DNA of 64,000 bases. It comes from Candidatus Uhrbacteria bacterium. GTDB taxonomy: Bacteria; Patescibacteriota; Patescibacteriia; UBA9934. The translations under genes were made by a program, and so were the position numbers. Under the pieces are notes generated by a model. It saw nothing but the letters and a program-made list of their open reading frames with translations, was not told where the DNA came from and made no database searches. The stretch spans positions 53,045-117,044 of the forward strand of contig DOZH01000005.1 of NCBI GenBank assembly GCA_003518105.1, given 5' to 3'. Positions 30,797 through 39,409 of the stretch are shown here, in pieces; positions within the stretch are counted from its first letter, which is position 1; each line of letters begins with the position of its first letter.

Positions 30797-33451
30797 ATGA
30801 CATCATCTTCTCCCGCCAAAACTTTCCTTATTCTCGACGGCAATGCCCTGCTCCATCGCGCTTGGCACGCCATTCCACCACTCACCACCAAAGACGGCCG
30901 CGTAGTCAACGCTGTTTACGGCTTCATCATGGTTATTGAAAAAATGCTCAGTCAACTTAAGCCCGACTACATGGCCGTCGCCTGGGACTTGCCTGGCAAA
31001 ACCTTCCGTCATGACGAATACGTTGAATACAAGTCACAGCGCGAAAAAAAGGCCCCAGAACTCTACGCTCAAATCCCCATGATTCAAGAGGTTCTCAAAG
31101 CCTATCACCTCCCATCACTTTCGGTCCCCGGCTTTGAAGGCGACGACATTTTGGGCACCATCGCTACGCTCAACAAACCACTCGGTATCAAGACCCTTAT
31201 CGTCACCGGCGACCTTGATGCTCTCCAGCTAGTCGACGACACCACGCACGTCGTCTTCTTCGTCAAAGGCCTCTCCCAAACCACGCTTTACGACACTGCT
31301 GCGGTGGAGGCTCGCTATCACCTCCGACCTAACCAACTTATCGACTACAAAACACTCATCGGCGACCATTCCGACAATCTCCCTGGTGTAGCTGGCATTG
31401 GTGAAAAGTCCGCCCTCGAACTCATCCAGCAATTCGGCACGGTCGACGGTATCTTCGCCAATCTCGAGACCGGCATGGTTCCTTCCAAGTACGCTAAGAA
31501 GCTCACCGGCAAGCAGGACGTGGCCAAACAAATGAAGCGCCTCGTCACCATCGTCCGCAACGTCCCACTCGACAATTTCGACGTCACTCAGGCCGTCGTT
31601 CAACCTCCACACCTCGATGATCTCATTCCCCTTCTCCAAGATCTCGAGTTCCACACCATCCTCAAAAAGTACCTCCCAGCCACAGCCGAACCCATAAGCC
31701 CTCCCCCAGCCATGGGGGAGTTGGAGGGGGCCGTTAAGGTGCCAGCAATAGTTCGTGCGCCAAAAACTTCGCTCGCCAAACTCGGCGCACTTTCCGATCT
31801 TAAAACCGAAAAACTCGCCATTCTCCTCACCAACAAAATCCAACAAGATCTCTTCAGCACCGGCGGCCTCGCAAGCATTGCCCTCACCGACGGCGAAACC
31901 ACCTTCATTGCCGAATCGCCGACCCCAGAAGTCATGGCTGACATCGTCAAACTATTATCGACCGCCAATCTCATCATCGCCCACGACCTCAAGGCTATCT
32001 GGCACACTTTCGCCAAGGCCAGCGTCGACGTCACCTCAGCACTCAATCGTCCTTGTTTTGACACCATGGTTGCTGCCTACCTCCTCTCTTCCGGCGAACG
32101 AGCCATGGCCTTCGCCGACATTGTCCGCGAAACTCTGCACTCCGAGCTGACTGACGACGTTGTCTCGACCCTCAGTATTCTTCTCACCTTGTCGATCGCT
32201 CTCCAAGCCAAGCTCGCCCACGTTGGCATGACTAAACTCTCCACCGAGATAGAAATGCCGCTCATCGGCGTCCTCTTCCAAATGGAGCACACCGGTATCG
32301 CCGTGGATAGCTCCATTCTGCAAGAACTCTCCAAAAAATTCGCCATTACTCTCGCCAACTTAACCACCAAGATCTACGCCGCGGCCGGGAAAGAATTCAA
32401 CATCCAGTCCCCTTCGCAGTTAGCCGACATTCTCTACGTCGACCTCGCTATTCCCACCAAAGGCATCAAAAAAACCAAGAGCGGCTTCAGTACTGCCGCC
32501 CCCGAACTCGAAAAAATAACCGCTCTTCACCCTATCGTCGCCCTCATCGGCGAGTACCGCGAAATCGCCAAGCTCAAAAACACCTACGCCGATTCCCTTC
32601 CTCTCCTCGTTGGTGCCGACGGTCGTATTCACGCCGAGTTCAACCAGTGTATCGCCGCCACCGGTCGTCTCTCATCATCAAACCCGAATCTGCAGAATAT
32701 TCCTGTTCGTTCCGAGCTCGGCCGTGAAATCCGCAAAGCCTTCGTTGCCCCTGCCGGTCGTATCCTCGTCAGCGCCGACTATTCGCAAATCGAATTACGC
32801 TTGGCTGCTGTTCTCGCTAAGGACACGGGTTTCATCACCGCCTTCCGGGACAACGCCGACATTCACAAACGCACCGCTGCCGAAATGTGGGGCATCCCCG
32901 AGGCCGAGGTGACCAAAGAACAGCGTTACGCCGCTAAAGCTATCAACTTCGGCATTCTCTATGGCATCGGTGCCCGCGCCTTAGCACGTTCATCGAAGGT
33001 GAGCTTCGAAGAAGCGAAAGGGTTTATAGACCTCTACTTCCAAGCCCACCCCGGCATTCGTGGCTTCATAGATGCCATGAAGGCCAAGGCCCACGCCGAC
33101 GAATACGTGGAAACTCTCTACGGCCGCCGTCGTTATCTGCCAGAAATCAACGGCAATATGCCCCAGCTGGTCGCCATGGCCGAACGAATGGCTATCAACA
33201 TGCCAGCTCAGGGCACGCAAGCCGATATCATCAAAATCGCCATGCGTCGTGTACAAGATTGGCTCACCACCTCTGGCCTCACAGCGACGCTTCTCCTCCA
33301 GGTTCACGACGAACTTGTCCTGGAAGCGGACCTAGTCGACGTCCCCGTAGTCTCGCAAAAAGTTCAAGAAATCATGACCTCAGTCATCACCCTCGACGTC
33401 CCTCTCTTGGTCGACGTGGAAACCGGCACTAACTGGGGAGATCTAAAATAA
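30797..33451 (+). CDS. polA: DNA polymerase I
   Basis: An 884-residue family A polymerase. The 5' nuclease domain (1-290) has LILDGNALLHRAWHAI, GFEGDDILGTIA and VTGDLDALQLVDD. The central 3'-5' exonuclease-like domain (about 345-490) lacks a recognisable DxE motif and is probably inactive. The polymerase domain has motif A SADYSQIELRLAAVLA, motif B RYAAKAINFGILYGIG and motif C VHDELVLE. A palindromic repeat (31699-31732) encodes SPPPAMGELEGA in the linker between the nuclease and exonuclease-like domains. The enzyme repairs gaps and removes primers. Confidence 0.97.
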   Translation: MTSSSPAKTFLILDGNALLHRAWHAIPPLTTKDGRVVNAVYGFIMVIEKMLSQLKPDYMAVAWDLPGKTFRHDEYVEYKSQREKKAPELYAQIPMIQEVLKAYHLPSLSVPGFEGDDILGTIATLNKPLGIKTLIVTGDLDALQLVDDTTHVVFFVKGLSQTTLYDTAAVEARYHLRPNQLIDYKTLIGDHSDNLPGVAGIGEKSALELIQQFGTVDGIFANLETGMVPSKYAKKLTGKQDVAKQMKRLVTIVRNVPLDNFDVTQAVVQPPHLDDLIPLLQDLEFHTILKKYLPATAEPISPPPAMGELEGAVKVPAIVRAPKTSLAKLGALSDLKTEKLAILLTNKIQQDLFSTGGLASIALTDGETTFIAESPTPEVMADIVKLLSTANLIIAHDLKAIWHTFAKASVDVTSALNRPCFDTMVAAYLLSSGERAMAFADIVRETLHSELTDDVVSTLSILLTLSIALQAKLAHVGMTKLSTEIEMPLIGVLFQMEHTGIAVDSSILQELSKKFAITLANLTTKIYAAAGKEFNIQSPSQLADILYVDLAIPTKGIKKTKSGFSTAAPELEKITALHPIVALIGEYREIAKLKNTYADSLPLLVGADGRIHAEFNQCIAATGRLSSSNPNLQNIPVRSELGREIRKAFVAPAGRILVSADYSQIELRLAAVLAKDTGFITAFRDNADIHKRTAAEMWGIPEAEVTKEQRYAAKAINFGILYGIGARALARSSKVSFEEAKGFIDLYFQAHPGIRGFIDAMKAKAHADEYVETLYGRRRYLPEINGNMPQLVAMAERMAINMPAQGTQADIIKIAMRRVQDWLTTSGLTATLLLQVHDELVLEADLVDVPVVSQKVQEIMTSVITLDVPLLVDVETGTNWGDLK
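31699..31732. repeat. CTCCCCCAGC-family palindrome inside polA
   Basis: CTCCCCC and GGGGGAG flank AGCCAT, and GGAGGGGG pairs further out. It matches the elements at 34195 and 47651 and is translated in frame, in a linker. Confidence 0.8.
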
Positions 33452-33456
33452 CTCAA

Positions 33457-33523
33457 AGGACGACTTCGGGAGTCGTCCTAATCAATGTTTGCAGGCCAAG
33501 GACGACTTTCGATGTCGTCCTTG
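33457..33523. repeat. REP-like double palindrome after polA
   Basis: Palindromes at 33457-33479 and 33499-33521 flank AATCAATGTTTGCAGGCCA. It begins six bases after the polA stop, in the same orientation as the copy at 6494. Confidence 0.85.
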
Positions 33524-33651
33524 TGTTTTGTCCACATATTTTTCACAGCCCTCAGCATCTTTACAAACTCAGCAATTTATGGCAGACTTTAGCCACGTTT
33601 TGCTCCCATCGTGCCAATCCTGGCCGTCCCCCAGCAAACCCGGAGTCTCTC

Positions 33652-33981
33652 ATGTCCAAGCCCAGCCCACTCTTCAGCCCCGAGTATATCCTCCGGGTCT
33701 GCCATCGCCCGACGGTCACCCACGTCTTCGGTAGCCTCGAGATCTTCGAATACTATCTGCGCAAACTTGAAGCGGGTGAAGGTTTCGTCCTTCGTGTCAG
33801 CTACAAGGATGAAGAGGATCGCCACATTCACGAAACCATGTTGCGTCAGCTGGGTTGGAATTTTAGCGACAAGTTCTACTTCTCTTCCTCTCCCGCCATC
33901 CCCACCAAAGAGAACGAGCCCTTTCAATCCTTCTGGACCTTTCGGCCCCGGCACAAGCTCACGGTGCAGGTCGCCGCTTGA
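33652..33981 (+). CDS. Uncharacterised small protein (cassette gene)
   Basis: I do not recognise this 109-residue soluble protein. It reads MSKPSPLFSPEYILRVCHRP, then LEIFEYYLRKLEAGEGFVLRV and FWTFRPRHKLTVQVAA. The start was chosen at ATG 33652 because GGAG lies eight bases upstream; the longer upstream frame covers the REP-like element. A terminator follows at 34010-34047. Codon style and ribosome site match the cassette group. Confidence 0.6.
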   Translation: MSKPSPLFSPEYILRVCHRPTVTHVFGSLEIFEYYLRKLEAGEGFVLRVSYKDEEDRHIHETMLRQLGWNFSDKFYFSSSPAIPTKENEPFQSFWTFRPRHKLTVQVAA

Positions 33982-34009
33982 TCACTCGTGCTCTACCCGT
34001 TGTCGTGTC

Positions 34010-34047
34010 GGCCCCTCGTCCTCTGGACCTGGGGCCTTCGCTTTTTC
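34010..34047 (+). terminator. Intrinsic terminator of the 33.7-kb cassette
   Basis: GGCCCC (34010-34015) pairs with GGGGCC (34031-34036), followed by TTCGCTTTTT. Confidence 0.7.
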
Positions 34048-34075
34048 TCCCAAAATCGTCTACCATAAGCGAGCT

Positions 34076-35068
34076 ATGATCATCTTTATCTACGGCGACG
34101 ACGGCCCTCGTCTCAAAACAAAACTTTTGCAATTAACCACCCAATTTACCACTAAATTTGATACTACCGGCCTCAATCTAGCCTCTTTTTACAACTCTCC
34201 CCCAGCTATGGGGGAGTTGGTGGGGGCTTTAACTTACCCCGACGTGCTCCAGGCTGTCATGAGCTCACCATTTCTCAGTGAGAAGCGCATGGTCATCGTC
34301 CACAATCTCATGGACGGCCTCAAAAAGGACGACGCTATTATGTGGGCCGATGGCCTCGCTAAAACCCCCTCGTCAACCATTCTTGTCCTCGTTGATAACC
34401 TCGACCCAACCAAAGTCGAGAAACACGAGCTCTTCAAGCGCCTTAAAGATGGTGCCGAGGTTCACACCTACGCCGAAGTTAAACGTGAAGGAGCAGCTCT
34501 TTATTCCTGGCTTATCGACGAGGCCAAAAAACAAGGTGCTCAACTCAGCTTATCAGTGGCTACAGATCTCGCCACCCGTGTTGGTGACGACGCCTGGCAG
34601 CTGCAAAACGAGTTGGCCAAAGTGGTCGCCTACGCCAACGGTGCGGCTATCACCACCACCATGCTCGACCTACTCGTCCAAAGCTCCAGCGAGTCCAACA
34701 TTTTCGCCTTCGTGGATGCTATTAGCCAACGAGACGCTAAAAACGCCCTCCGCCTGCTGGCTACTGAACGGGCCGCTGGTTCCGTCGACTTCTACCTCTT
34801 AACCATGCTCGCTCGCCAAATTCGCATTCTCCTCCAAATCTGCGTCCTCCTCGCGGACGAGCCAGGTGCTGCCGCCGACGTCGCTAAACGCCTATCTTTA
34901 CACCCCTTTGTGGCCGGCAAGGCTACCTCCCAAGCCAAGCGCTTCACCCTCCTCCAGCTCCTCAATCTCCATCAGCTCCTCGTTAAACTCGACCACGACG
35001 CCAAAACAGGCGGCCTCGACGCTGGCCTGGCTGTGGACCGACTTGTCGCCGAAATGCTAGCTATTTAG
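34076..35068 (+). CDS. holA: DNA polymerase III delta subunit
   Basis: A 330-residue clamp-loader subunit. It starts MIIFIYGDDGPRLKTKLLQL, the HolA opening, and has SSPFLSEKRMVIVHN, VFTHVEKHEL-like helices (DNLDPTKVEKHELFKRL) and DDAWQLQNELAKVVAYA before the C-terminal collar domain. It opens the beta clamp on DNA. An upstream in-frame extension to 33611 is not real. A -10-like TACCAT ends nine bases before the ATG, suggesting a leaderless mRNA. A palindromic element (34195-34236) encodes SPPAMGELVGALTY within the first domain. Confidence 0.9.
   Translation: MIIFIYGDDGPRLKTKLLQLTTQFTTKFDTTGLNLASFYNSPPAMGELVGALTYPDVLQAVMSSPFLSEKRMVIVHNLMDGLKKDDAIMWADGLAKTPSSTILVLVDNLDPTKVEKHELFKRLKDGAEVHTYAEVKREGAALYSWLIDEAKKQGAQLSLSVATDLATRVGDDAWQLQNELAKVVAYANGAAITTTMLDLLVQSSSESNIFAFVDAISQRDAKNALRLLATERAAGSVDFYLLTMLARQIRILLQICVLLADEPGAAADVAKRLSLHPFVAGKATSQAKRFTLLQLLNLHQLLVKLDHDAKTGGLDAGLAVDRLVAEMLAI
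34195..34236. repeat. CTCCCCCAGC-family palindrome inside holA
   Basis: ACTCTCCCCCAGCTATGGGG continues as GAGTTGGTGGGGGC and TTTAACTTA. It shares the flank GGGGGCTTTAACTTA with the copy at 47651 and is read in frame. Confidence 0.8.
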
Positions 35069-35089
35069 CCTGCAAAACGCCCCCTCTGC

Positions 35090-35118
35090 TTGACGATTTT
35101 CCTCCATTCCGCTACACT
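35090..35118 (+). promoter_or_regulatory. Promoter of rpsT
   Basis: TTGACG (35090-35095) and TACACT (35113-35118) are 17 bases apart. The predicted start near 35125 makes a leader of about 154 nt that contains the whole structured element at 35150-35269. Confidence 0.7.
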
Positions 35119-35149
35119 TCGCACAATCTTGATAACCTTATTTGTACCA

Positions 35150-35269
35150 GGATTTTCACATTTGAGACTAGTTTCGATGAACATCGAGCAAAGCTCCTGA
35201 GGCTTAGTTACTGCTAAGATGAAGGAGTTTGCGCTGATGTGAGTCGAAAATAGGCCAAATGGGAAATCC
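35150..35269 (+). ncRNA. Repeated structured RNA element, copy 2, in the rpsT leader
   Basis: It shares ATTTGAGACTAGTTT and AAAATAGGCCAAAT with the other copies. Its helices are TTTCGA/TCGAAA, ACATC/GATGT, GCAAA/TTTGC, a bulged G, CTCCT/AGGAG and the CTTAG/CTAAG tip. The outer stem GGATTT/AAATCC ends ten bases before the S20 ATG. The position suggests control of rpsT expression, but the ligand or partner is unknown. Confidence 0.7.
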
Positions 35270-35278
35270 GTTGTCTCT

Positions 35279-35548
35279 ATGCCAAACCTACAGAATGCCA
35301 TCAAAGCTCTCCGCCAAGCCAACAAGCGCGCCGAGCGTAACGCCGTCCGCAAGGGCCTTGTCGATAGCTTGAAGCGCCAATTCCGCAAAGCCTTGGAAGC
35401 TGGTAAAGCCGTCGATGCTAAGACCATCTACCAGAACTTGACCCAGGCTTTGGACAAAGCAGCCTCTAAGAATGTAATCGCTGCTAACAAAGCTTCCCGC
35501 ACCAAGTCCCGCTTGGCCGCCAAGCTCAACCTAGCCCTCAAGAAATAA
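35279..35548 (+). CDS. rpsT: Ribosomal protein S20
   Basis: An 89-residue, very basic helical-bundle protein starting MPNLQNAIKALRQANKRAER. The S20 pattern of RQxxKRxxRN and the C-terminal NKASRTKSRLAAKL are present. It binds the 5' and 3' minor domains of 16S rRNA. There is no Shine-Dalgarno site; the leader instead carries the structured element. Terminator at 35566-35600. Confidence 0.93.
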   Translation: MPNLQNAIKALRQANKRAERNAVRKGLVDSLKRQFRKALEAGKAVDAKTIYQNLTQALDKAASKNVIAANKASRTKSRLAAKLNLALKK

Positions 35549-35565
35549 TTGACGCCAATAAACAC

Positions 35566-35600
35566 AAAACGTTACACCACTTCGGTGTAACGTTTTTGTT
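35566..35600. terminator. Bidirectional terminator between rpsT and maf
   Basis: CGTTACACC (35570-35578) pairs with GGTGTAACG (35584-35592), flanked by AAAA and TTTTTG, so both strands end in T-runs. It serves both convergent genes. Confidence 0.85.
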
Positions 35601-35613
35601 TTAACTTCAAATA

Positions 35614-36183
35614 CTATCTCACCTCCTCAATCAACCTCTTCACCAGATCAATCGGCATGCCAAAGAAACTGTCCACCGTTCTTTCACGCTGCACCTCATG
35701 CTTTTTCATGAGTGGGTTCTCCACCACCAATCCCCCGGCACTTTCCATCGCAAAAGAGTTGTCGACGATCATCTCAGTCTCATCTAGCAAGCTCTTGTTA
35801 TATTGAACGCTCGCTATATCGATACCCGAGGCCATAGCTCCGGTCGCCGTATTAGTCACCATGATGCCGTTAATAATTTCTGCCGGATGGTCAACGTAAG
35901 AGGCTAAGAATCGCGTCGCCTCTTCCCTACTCTGCGGCTTTTCTCTCATCTCGCCATTACAAACCACCACTTGATCCGCTGTAATCAAAATCGCCGGCCC
36001 ATCAATCTTATCGACTATCGCCTCAGCTTTAGCCTTCGCCAAAGCCAACACCAACTTCTCCGGGTCATCACATCGTATCGCTTTTTCATCAATCCCCGGA
36101 CTAATACACTCATCAACCTCAATCCCCGCCTCTCGGAGCGCCTGCGCCCTAAACCTAGATTGCGAACCGAGAATAATTTTCAT
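35614..36183 (-). CDS. maf: Maf-family nucleotide pyrophosphatase
   Basis: A 189-residue Maf/HAM1-fold enzyme that hydrolyses non-canonical or specific NTPs to NMP and PPi. The substrate loop begins ILGSQSRFRAQALREAG (in place of the common LASxSPRR), followed by DEKAIR, the catalytic-region TADQVVVCNGEMREKP and SAGGLVVEN in the C-terminal part. The ATG at 36181-36183 is preferred to the longer frame because the family motif starts there. The variant SQSRFR loop makes the exact substrate uncertain. Confidence 0.88.
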   Translation of the reverse strand: MKIILGSQSRFRAQALREAGIEVDECISPGIDEKAIRCDDPEKLVLALAKAKAEAIVDKIDGPAILITADQVVVCNGEMREKPQSREEATRFLASYVDHPAEIINGIMVTNTATGAMASGIDIASVQYNKSLLDETEMIVDNSFAMESAGGLVVENPLMKKHEVQRERTVDSFFGMPIDLVKRLIEEVR

Positions 36184-36214
36184 ATTTACACCAAGTCTAC
36201 CACACAGAAAATGT

Positions 36215-36251
36215 AAAATACAGGCTCGATAATATACCAAGTCTGTATTTT
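36215..36251 (-). terminator. Hairpin after the AIPR gene
   Basis: AAAATACAG (36215-36223) pairs with CTGTATTTT (36243-36251). On the minus strand TTTTACATTTTC follows, a plausible transcription end. Confidence 0.55.
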
Positions 36252-36263
36252 AATTTGTTGCAT

Positions 36264-37475
36264 TTAGGTGTTACGTTCCTCTTGGTTCATTCTGAACATT
36301 TCATTTTCAACCCGTAGATAGCAATTAGACCATATACTTTTGTCTTTACCGAGTTGGTTGGGATTACCAATTTTTTTTGCCTGTTCACCTATCATAACCA
36401 CTAATTCATTTTTTAACCGATCAAAGACCACCTGTGGCTCGATCTTCCAGGTCGCCTTACCATCCTTGATTTCAACAAGCGGACGAAACGATGCCAATAT
36501 TGGATAGATGAAGCCACTCGTAATTCTATATTTAGAAGTTTTACCAGTGAATGGCAATTCTTCGACTGACATTCTGCCTGCTACGGGAGTGACACCCCGA
36601 AGAAGACCAAACTTTCCTCCACTTGCATTATACTCATCTGGAAGTGCAAGATAGATAGCATCATGTAGATCAAGAATTTCCGGCAGTAATGGAGCTAGAC
36701 GATCAAGACGCTCTTTCTTGTTTGGATTATCTTTATCAATAGCGAAGTGTTCAACTGTAGCCGAAAGAGATGAGTAGGCAATGATAGGGTGCGAATTTCC
36801 TTTATAGGACTCTGTATCAAAGCATAATAGGTAGGAGAGAATATCGCGAATGTCAATATCTTTGGGCGTTCCGTCTTGAAACTCCTCATACTGCTTATAG
36901 AAGATACGATCTTTATAATCCTTATCTTTTAGCTTTTCTTTGATAACTTCATAGGCTCCAAGCAGATCCTGAAAACCTTGTTCTGCCACGGGGGTAGAGT
37001 TATTACGAGCTTCAATAATCGGTGCTACTTCTTCCCGTGACTTGAATCCTTCAAGGAACTCAATTTTAACATAAGCCTGGATTTCGTTCTGCTCTTCTGT
37101 TGTCCGAGAATCAACGTATCTACGAATAGCTCGGTTAGTGTGACCGCCATCAGCAAGGCCACTCATCATATTATCGCTAAACTCAACCTCTACCAGACCT
37201 GTTTTATTATCATGTGTCACACTTTCTGCAAGTACGAGCAAGCCACGGTTTTTAAAGAAAAAACTTTCTGGCTCTTTACTGAGTGAATCACTGATCTCCC
37301 TTGGCACAGTCTTACTCATTTTTGGGTCACGAACATTTAACTTACGCCAGTCTTCAAGTTCCGCAGGTACATCTTTAATATTAACAACAGCGGTATAGAG
37401 TCGATGGTCTGTAGAATCGTATGGTGTATCTTGACGGCGGAATGAGAAGGATTTAAATCTAAGAATCGTGGACAT
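36264..37475 (-). CDS. AIPR-family (abortive infection phage resistance) protein
   Basis: A 403-residue protein. FFFKNRGLLVLAESV followed by NMMSGLADGGHTNRAI is the AIPR hallmark (the nearby NGxQT-like motif is DGGHT here), and VKIEFLEG and IIEARNNSTPVAEQGF also fit. AIPR proteins were found in phage abortive-infection loci, but their biochemical action is unknown. AT-rich codons compared with neighbours suggest recent acquisition. No methylase or nuclease partner is adjacent. A hairpin-rich region of about 180 bases lies directly upstream. Confidence 0.75.
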   Translation of the reverse strand: MSTILRFKSFSFRRQDTPYDSTDHRLYTAVVNIKDVPAELEDWRKLNVRDPKMSKTVPREISDSLSKEPESFFFKNRGLLVLAESVTHDNKTGLVEVEFSDNMMSGLADGGHTNRAIRRYVDSRTTEEQNEIQAYVKIEFLEGFKSREEVAPIIEARNNSTPVAEQGFQDLLGAYEVIKEKLKDKDYKDRIFYKQYEEFQDGTPKDIDIRDILSYLLCFDTESYKGNSHPIIAYSSLSATVEHFAIDKDNPNKKERLDRLAPLLPEILDLHDAIYLALPDEYNASGGKFGLLRGVTPVAGRMSVEELPFTGKTSKYRITSGFIYPILASFRPLVEIKDGKATWKIEPQVVFDRLKNELVVMIGEQAKKIGNPNQLGKDKSIWSNCYLRVENEMFRMNQEERNT

Positions 37476-37479
37476 AGAG

Positions 37480-37660
37480 ATATTTGCTAAGTAATTAGAC
37501 TACTTAATAAAAAAGCACGCTACTCGCGTGTTTAGTTAAGCAAATATATCTGCAGATACATTAGCACTAGCTAAACGTTCGTCGAGAGTAGATACCTACC
37601 TGCGACTCCTTGCAAAGCTACTATGTGCTGTTGCAAGCAGCAAATCTCACGAGCGAGATC
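37480..37660. other. Hairpin-rich region upstream of the AIPR gene
   Basis: ATATTTGCT (37480-37488) pairs with AGCAAATAT (37539-37547) around two smaller hairpins (AAGTA/TACTT and CACGC/GCGTG), a three-way junction. Then CTTGCAA (37609-37615) pairs with TTGCAAG (37631-37637), and ATCTC pairs with GAGAT near 37645-37660. Strand is uncertain. It may be a leader or a separate small RNA. Confidence 0.35.
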
Positions 37661-37734
37661 TGATAAATGCATTATTACTCCAAATAAAAAAATACGCAAG
37701 TGGACAAGTTGTAATTAATTCAAAAATTATGAAT

Positions 37735-38871
37735 TTACTCAATCACAGGCCGTTCAATCGTCGCCATCTCAAGCACATCATCACTCGAGCCGTCTGTAAT
37801 TTTCACCACATCTTTACTCATCTTCTTCAACTCATTACTCGACAAATTATACTGGTTAATCACGGTGGTCAGGTTGTTACCCACTTTAGAATGGAACTCC
37901 GCAAAGGCCCGGAAATGCTTACCCAAATCCGCCACACGCTTTAAAATGTCCTGAGTTGATTTCTCGAGCTGTAACTCTCGTAGTCCTAGCAGCACGGTCT
38001 GCAAGTAAGCAAAAAACGACGTCGGCGACACAATCATGACGTGCTTACTAAACGCGTATTCCAGCAAATTACGACTGTTAATACCCGAACCAATCTCCGC
38101 ATTCATTAAATTATAGTAGACACCCTCAGCCGGAATAAACATGAAGGCGAAGTTCATGGTGCCGTTCTGTTGTTGAATGTATTTTGACGTTTCATCAATG
38201 CGCGTCTGAATATCCGACTTCAAGTCTTTCTCTAGCTGTACCTTCCGGGCTGGGTCCTGTTCTTCCATTAGGCGGTTGTAATTCTCTAAGCTAAACTTGG
38301 CATCAATCGGAATGATCTGATCGCGGACGAGGATGACGGCATCAGCAATTAACTCCTTGCCGGTCGCCTCATTAACTCCCAAATGATACTGCACCTTATA
38401 AGCATCTTTCGGCAGGACGTTACCTAGCAATGTTTCCAGCCAATACTCGCCGAGCACGCCACGTTGTTTAGGATTTTTCAAAATATTCTGCAAATTCTGC
38501 AATTGACCGGAGAAGTCGAGCACCTGCTTGTTGGTCGCGTCGAGCGTAGCCAGCTTTCCAGTTACATCTTGCATAGTCTTACTCGCCTCCTGCATGTTCT
38601 TCATCATCTGCTCGAACTGAGCTGCTGCACTCTTCTGCGAATCGCTAATTCCTCGGTATAACTGGTCATTCGTGCGGTCAAGCTTGGCATGCACCTCCTG
38701 GCGTTGCTCACTATTTAAACGCTGCATCTCAGCTCGCAGGTTTTCTAGCGCTGAACCCAGTTCTTTAGCAAGCTCACCACCATCGGTTTTTTTGCTAACC
38801 TCACGGAAATAATAAAACGCCACACTCGCAATCAACACAACCAACGTAACCACGAGCAGTATATTTTCCAT
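37735..38871 (-). CDS. rmuC: RmuC-family protein (DNA recombination)
   Basis: A 378-residue protein. An N-terminal membrane segment (NILLVVTLVVLIASVAFYY) is followed by a long coiled coil (30-130) and the RmuC nuclease-fold domain: KQRGVLGEYWLETLLGN, DAVILVRDQIIPIDAKFSLE and FMFIPAEGVYY. RmuC limits inversions at short repeats in E. coli; a PD-(D/E)XK fold is predicted for the family. A possible -10 box TATAGT lies at 38894-38899, 22 bases upstream. The many short palindromes of this genome make its presence notable. Confidence 0.9.
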   Translation of the reverse strand: MENILLVVTLVVLIASVAFYYFREVSKKTDGGELAKELGSALENLRAEMQRLNSEQRQEVHAKLDRTNDQLYRGISDSQKSAAAQFEQMMKNMQEASKTMQDVTGKLATLDATNKQVLDFSGQLQNLQNILKNPKQRGVLGEYWLETLLGNVLPKDAYKVQYHLGVNEATGKELIADAVILVRDQIIPIDAKFSLENYNRLMEEQDPARKVQLEKDLKSDIQTRIDETSKYIQQQNGTMNFAFMFIPAEGVYYNLMNAEIGSGINSRNLLEYAFSKHVMIVSPTSFFAYLQTVLLGLRELQLEKSTQDILKRVADLGKHFRAFAEFHSKVGNNLTTVINQYNLSSNELKKMSKDVVKITDGSSDDVLEMATIERPVIE

Positions 38872-38945
38872 ATTGACCCAAAGCTTAAAAATGACTATAC
38901 TCGCCCTGTCCTCGAGCTTCTAGTATAGCACGACACATATATTCT

Positions 38946-39019
38946 GACCTCGTAGCTCAACTGGATAGAGCAGGTCCGTCCTAAGGACAAGGTTACAGGT
39001 TCAACTCCTGTCGAGGTCA
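38946..39019 (+). tRNA. tRNA-Arg (anticodon CCT)
   Basis: Acceptor GACCTCG/CGAGGTC, D arm GCTCAACTGGATAGAGC, anticodon arm GGTCC-GTCCTAA-GGACA (CCT, with a G-A mismatch at 27-43) and T arm ACAGG-TTCAACT-CCTGT. CCA is not encoded. It is read with tRNA-Ala, 85 bases downstream. Confidence 0.93.
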
Positions 39020-39033
39020 AGAGAAATTAAAAC

Positions 39034-39059
39034 ATTTGTCTAGGCCACTGTAGACAAAT
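39034..39059. repeat. TTTGTCTA-N8-TAGACAAA inverted repeat, copy 1
   Basis: ATTTGTCTA and TAGACAAAT flank GGCCACTG. The same arms with a different eight-base loop occur at 40042-40065, at the other end of the gene-free region. Confidence 0.6.
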
Positions 39060-39103
39060 AAGTTACAGCACGTGTTACAACTATAGTTACAAGATAAAAT
39101 TCA

Positions 39104-39176
39104 GGGCCTGTGGCTCAGTTGGTAGAGCGCTGCATTCGCATTGCAGAGGTCAGCGGTTCGAATCCGCTCAGGTCCA
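39104..39176 (+). tRNA. tRNA-Ala (anticodon CGC)
   Basis: Acceptor GGGCCTG/CAGGTCC (one G-T pair), D arm GCTCAGTTGGTAGAGC, anticodon arm CTGCA-TTCGCAT-TGCAG (CGC) and T arm AGCGG-TTCGAAT-CCGCT. CCA is not encoded. A palindrome of the CAAAGCTCAG family begins two bases after the gene. Confidence 0.94.
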
Positions 39177-39177
39177 C

Positions 39178-39275
39178 CCGAGCTCAGCTCGGTTGTCGGT
39201 ATGCGCCCAAAGCTCAGCTTTGGTAATTCGACAACTAGCTTGCTGCTGAGCGAAGGGTGAGTCAGCTCAGCTGAC
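39178..39275. repeat. CAAAGCTCAGCTTTG-family palindromes after tRNA-Ala
   Basis: CCGAGCTCAGCTCGG (39178-39192), CCAAAGCTCAGCTTTGG (39207-39223) and GTCAGCTCAGCTGAC (39261-39275) follow the tRNA. The first two are the units seen in NDH-2 and the surface genes, in reversed order. Confidence 0.7.
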
Positions 39276-39323
39276 CACCACTCGATCATTCAACCATGAT
39301 CAATATTGGTTGACTCAGTCAGA

Positions 39324-39351
39324 TATAGTAGATTATATATAATCTACTATA
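39324..39351. repeat. Perfect 28-bp palindrome
   Basis: Each 14-base arm is TATAGTAGATTATA or its complement, with no loop. The 28-bp length equals that of Xer dif sites (11+6+11), but the inner sequence differs from the dif consensus. It could also be a cruciform or protein-binding site. Confidence 0.75.
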
Positions 39352-39371
39352 ATAACGAGGTGAATTCGGCA

Positions 39372-39409
39372 AACAAAATCAGTCACTTCTGTGGCTGATT
39401 TTGTTTTTT
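39372..39409 (+). terminator. Intrinsic terminator of the tRNA-Arg/tRNA-Ala transcript
   Basis: AACAAAATCAG (39372-39382) pairs with CTGATTTTGTT (39395-39405), followed by TTTTG. Confidence 0.85.

Noticed and set aside
35227..35255. Hammerhead-ribozyme-like core (CTGATG...GAAA) in structured RNA copy 2
   Set aside because: The other two copies lack it, while their helices are conserved, so the match is probably chance.
39101..39289. 62-codon minus-strand frame over tRNA-Ala
   Set aside because: It is a spurious translation of the tRNA gene and following palindromes.
39324..39351. Calling the 28-bp palindrome a dif site
   Set aside because: Length fits, but the inner bases do not match the dif consensus, and dif sites are not usually perfect palindromes.
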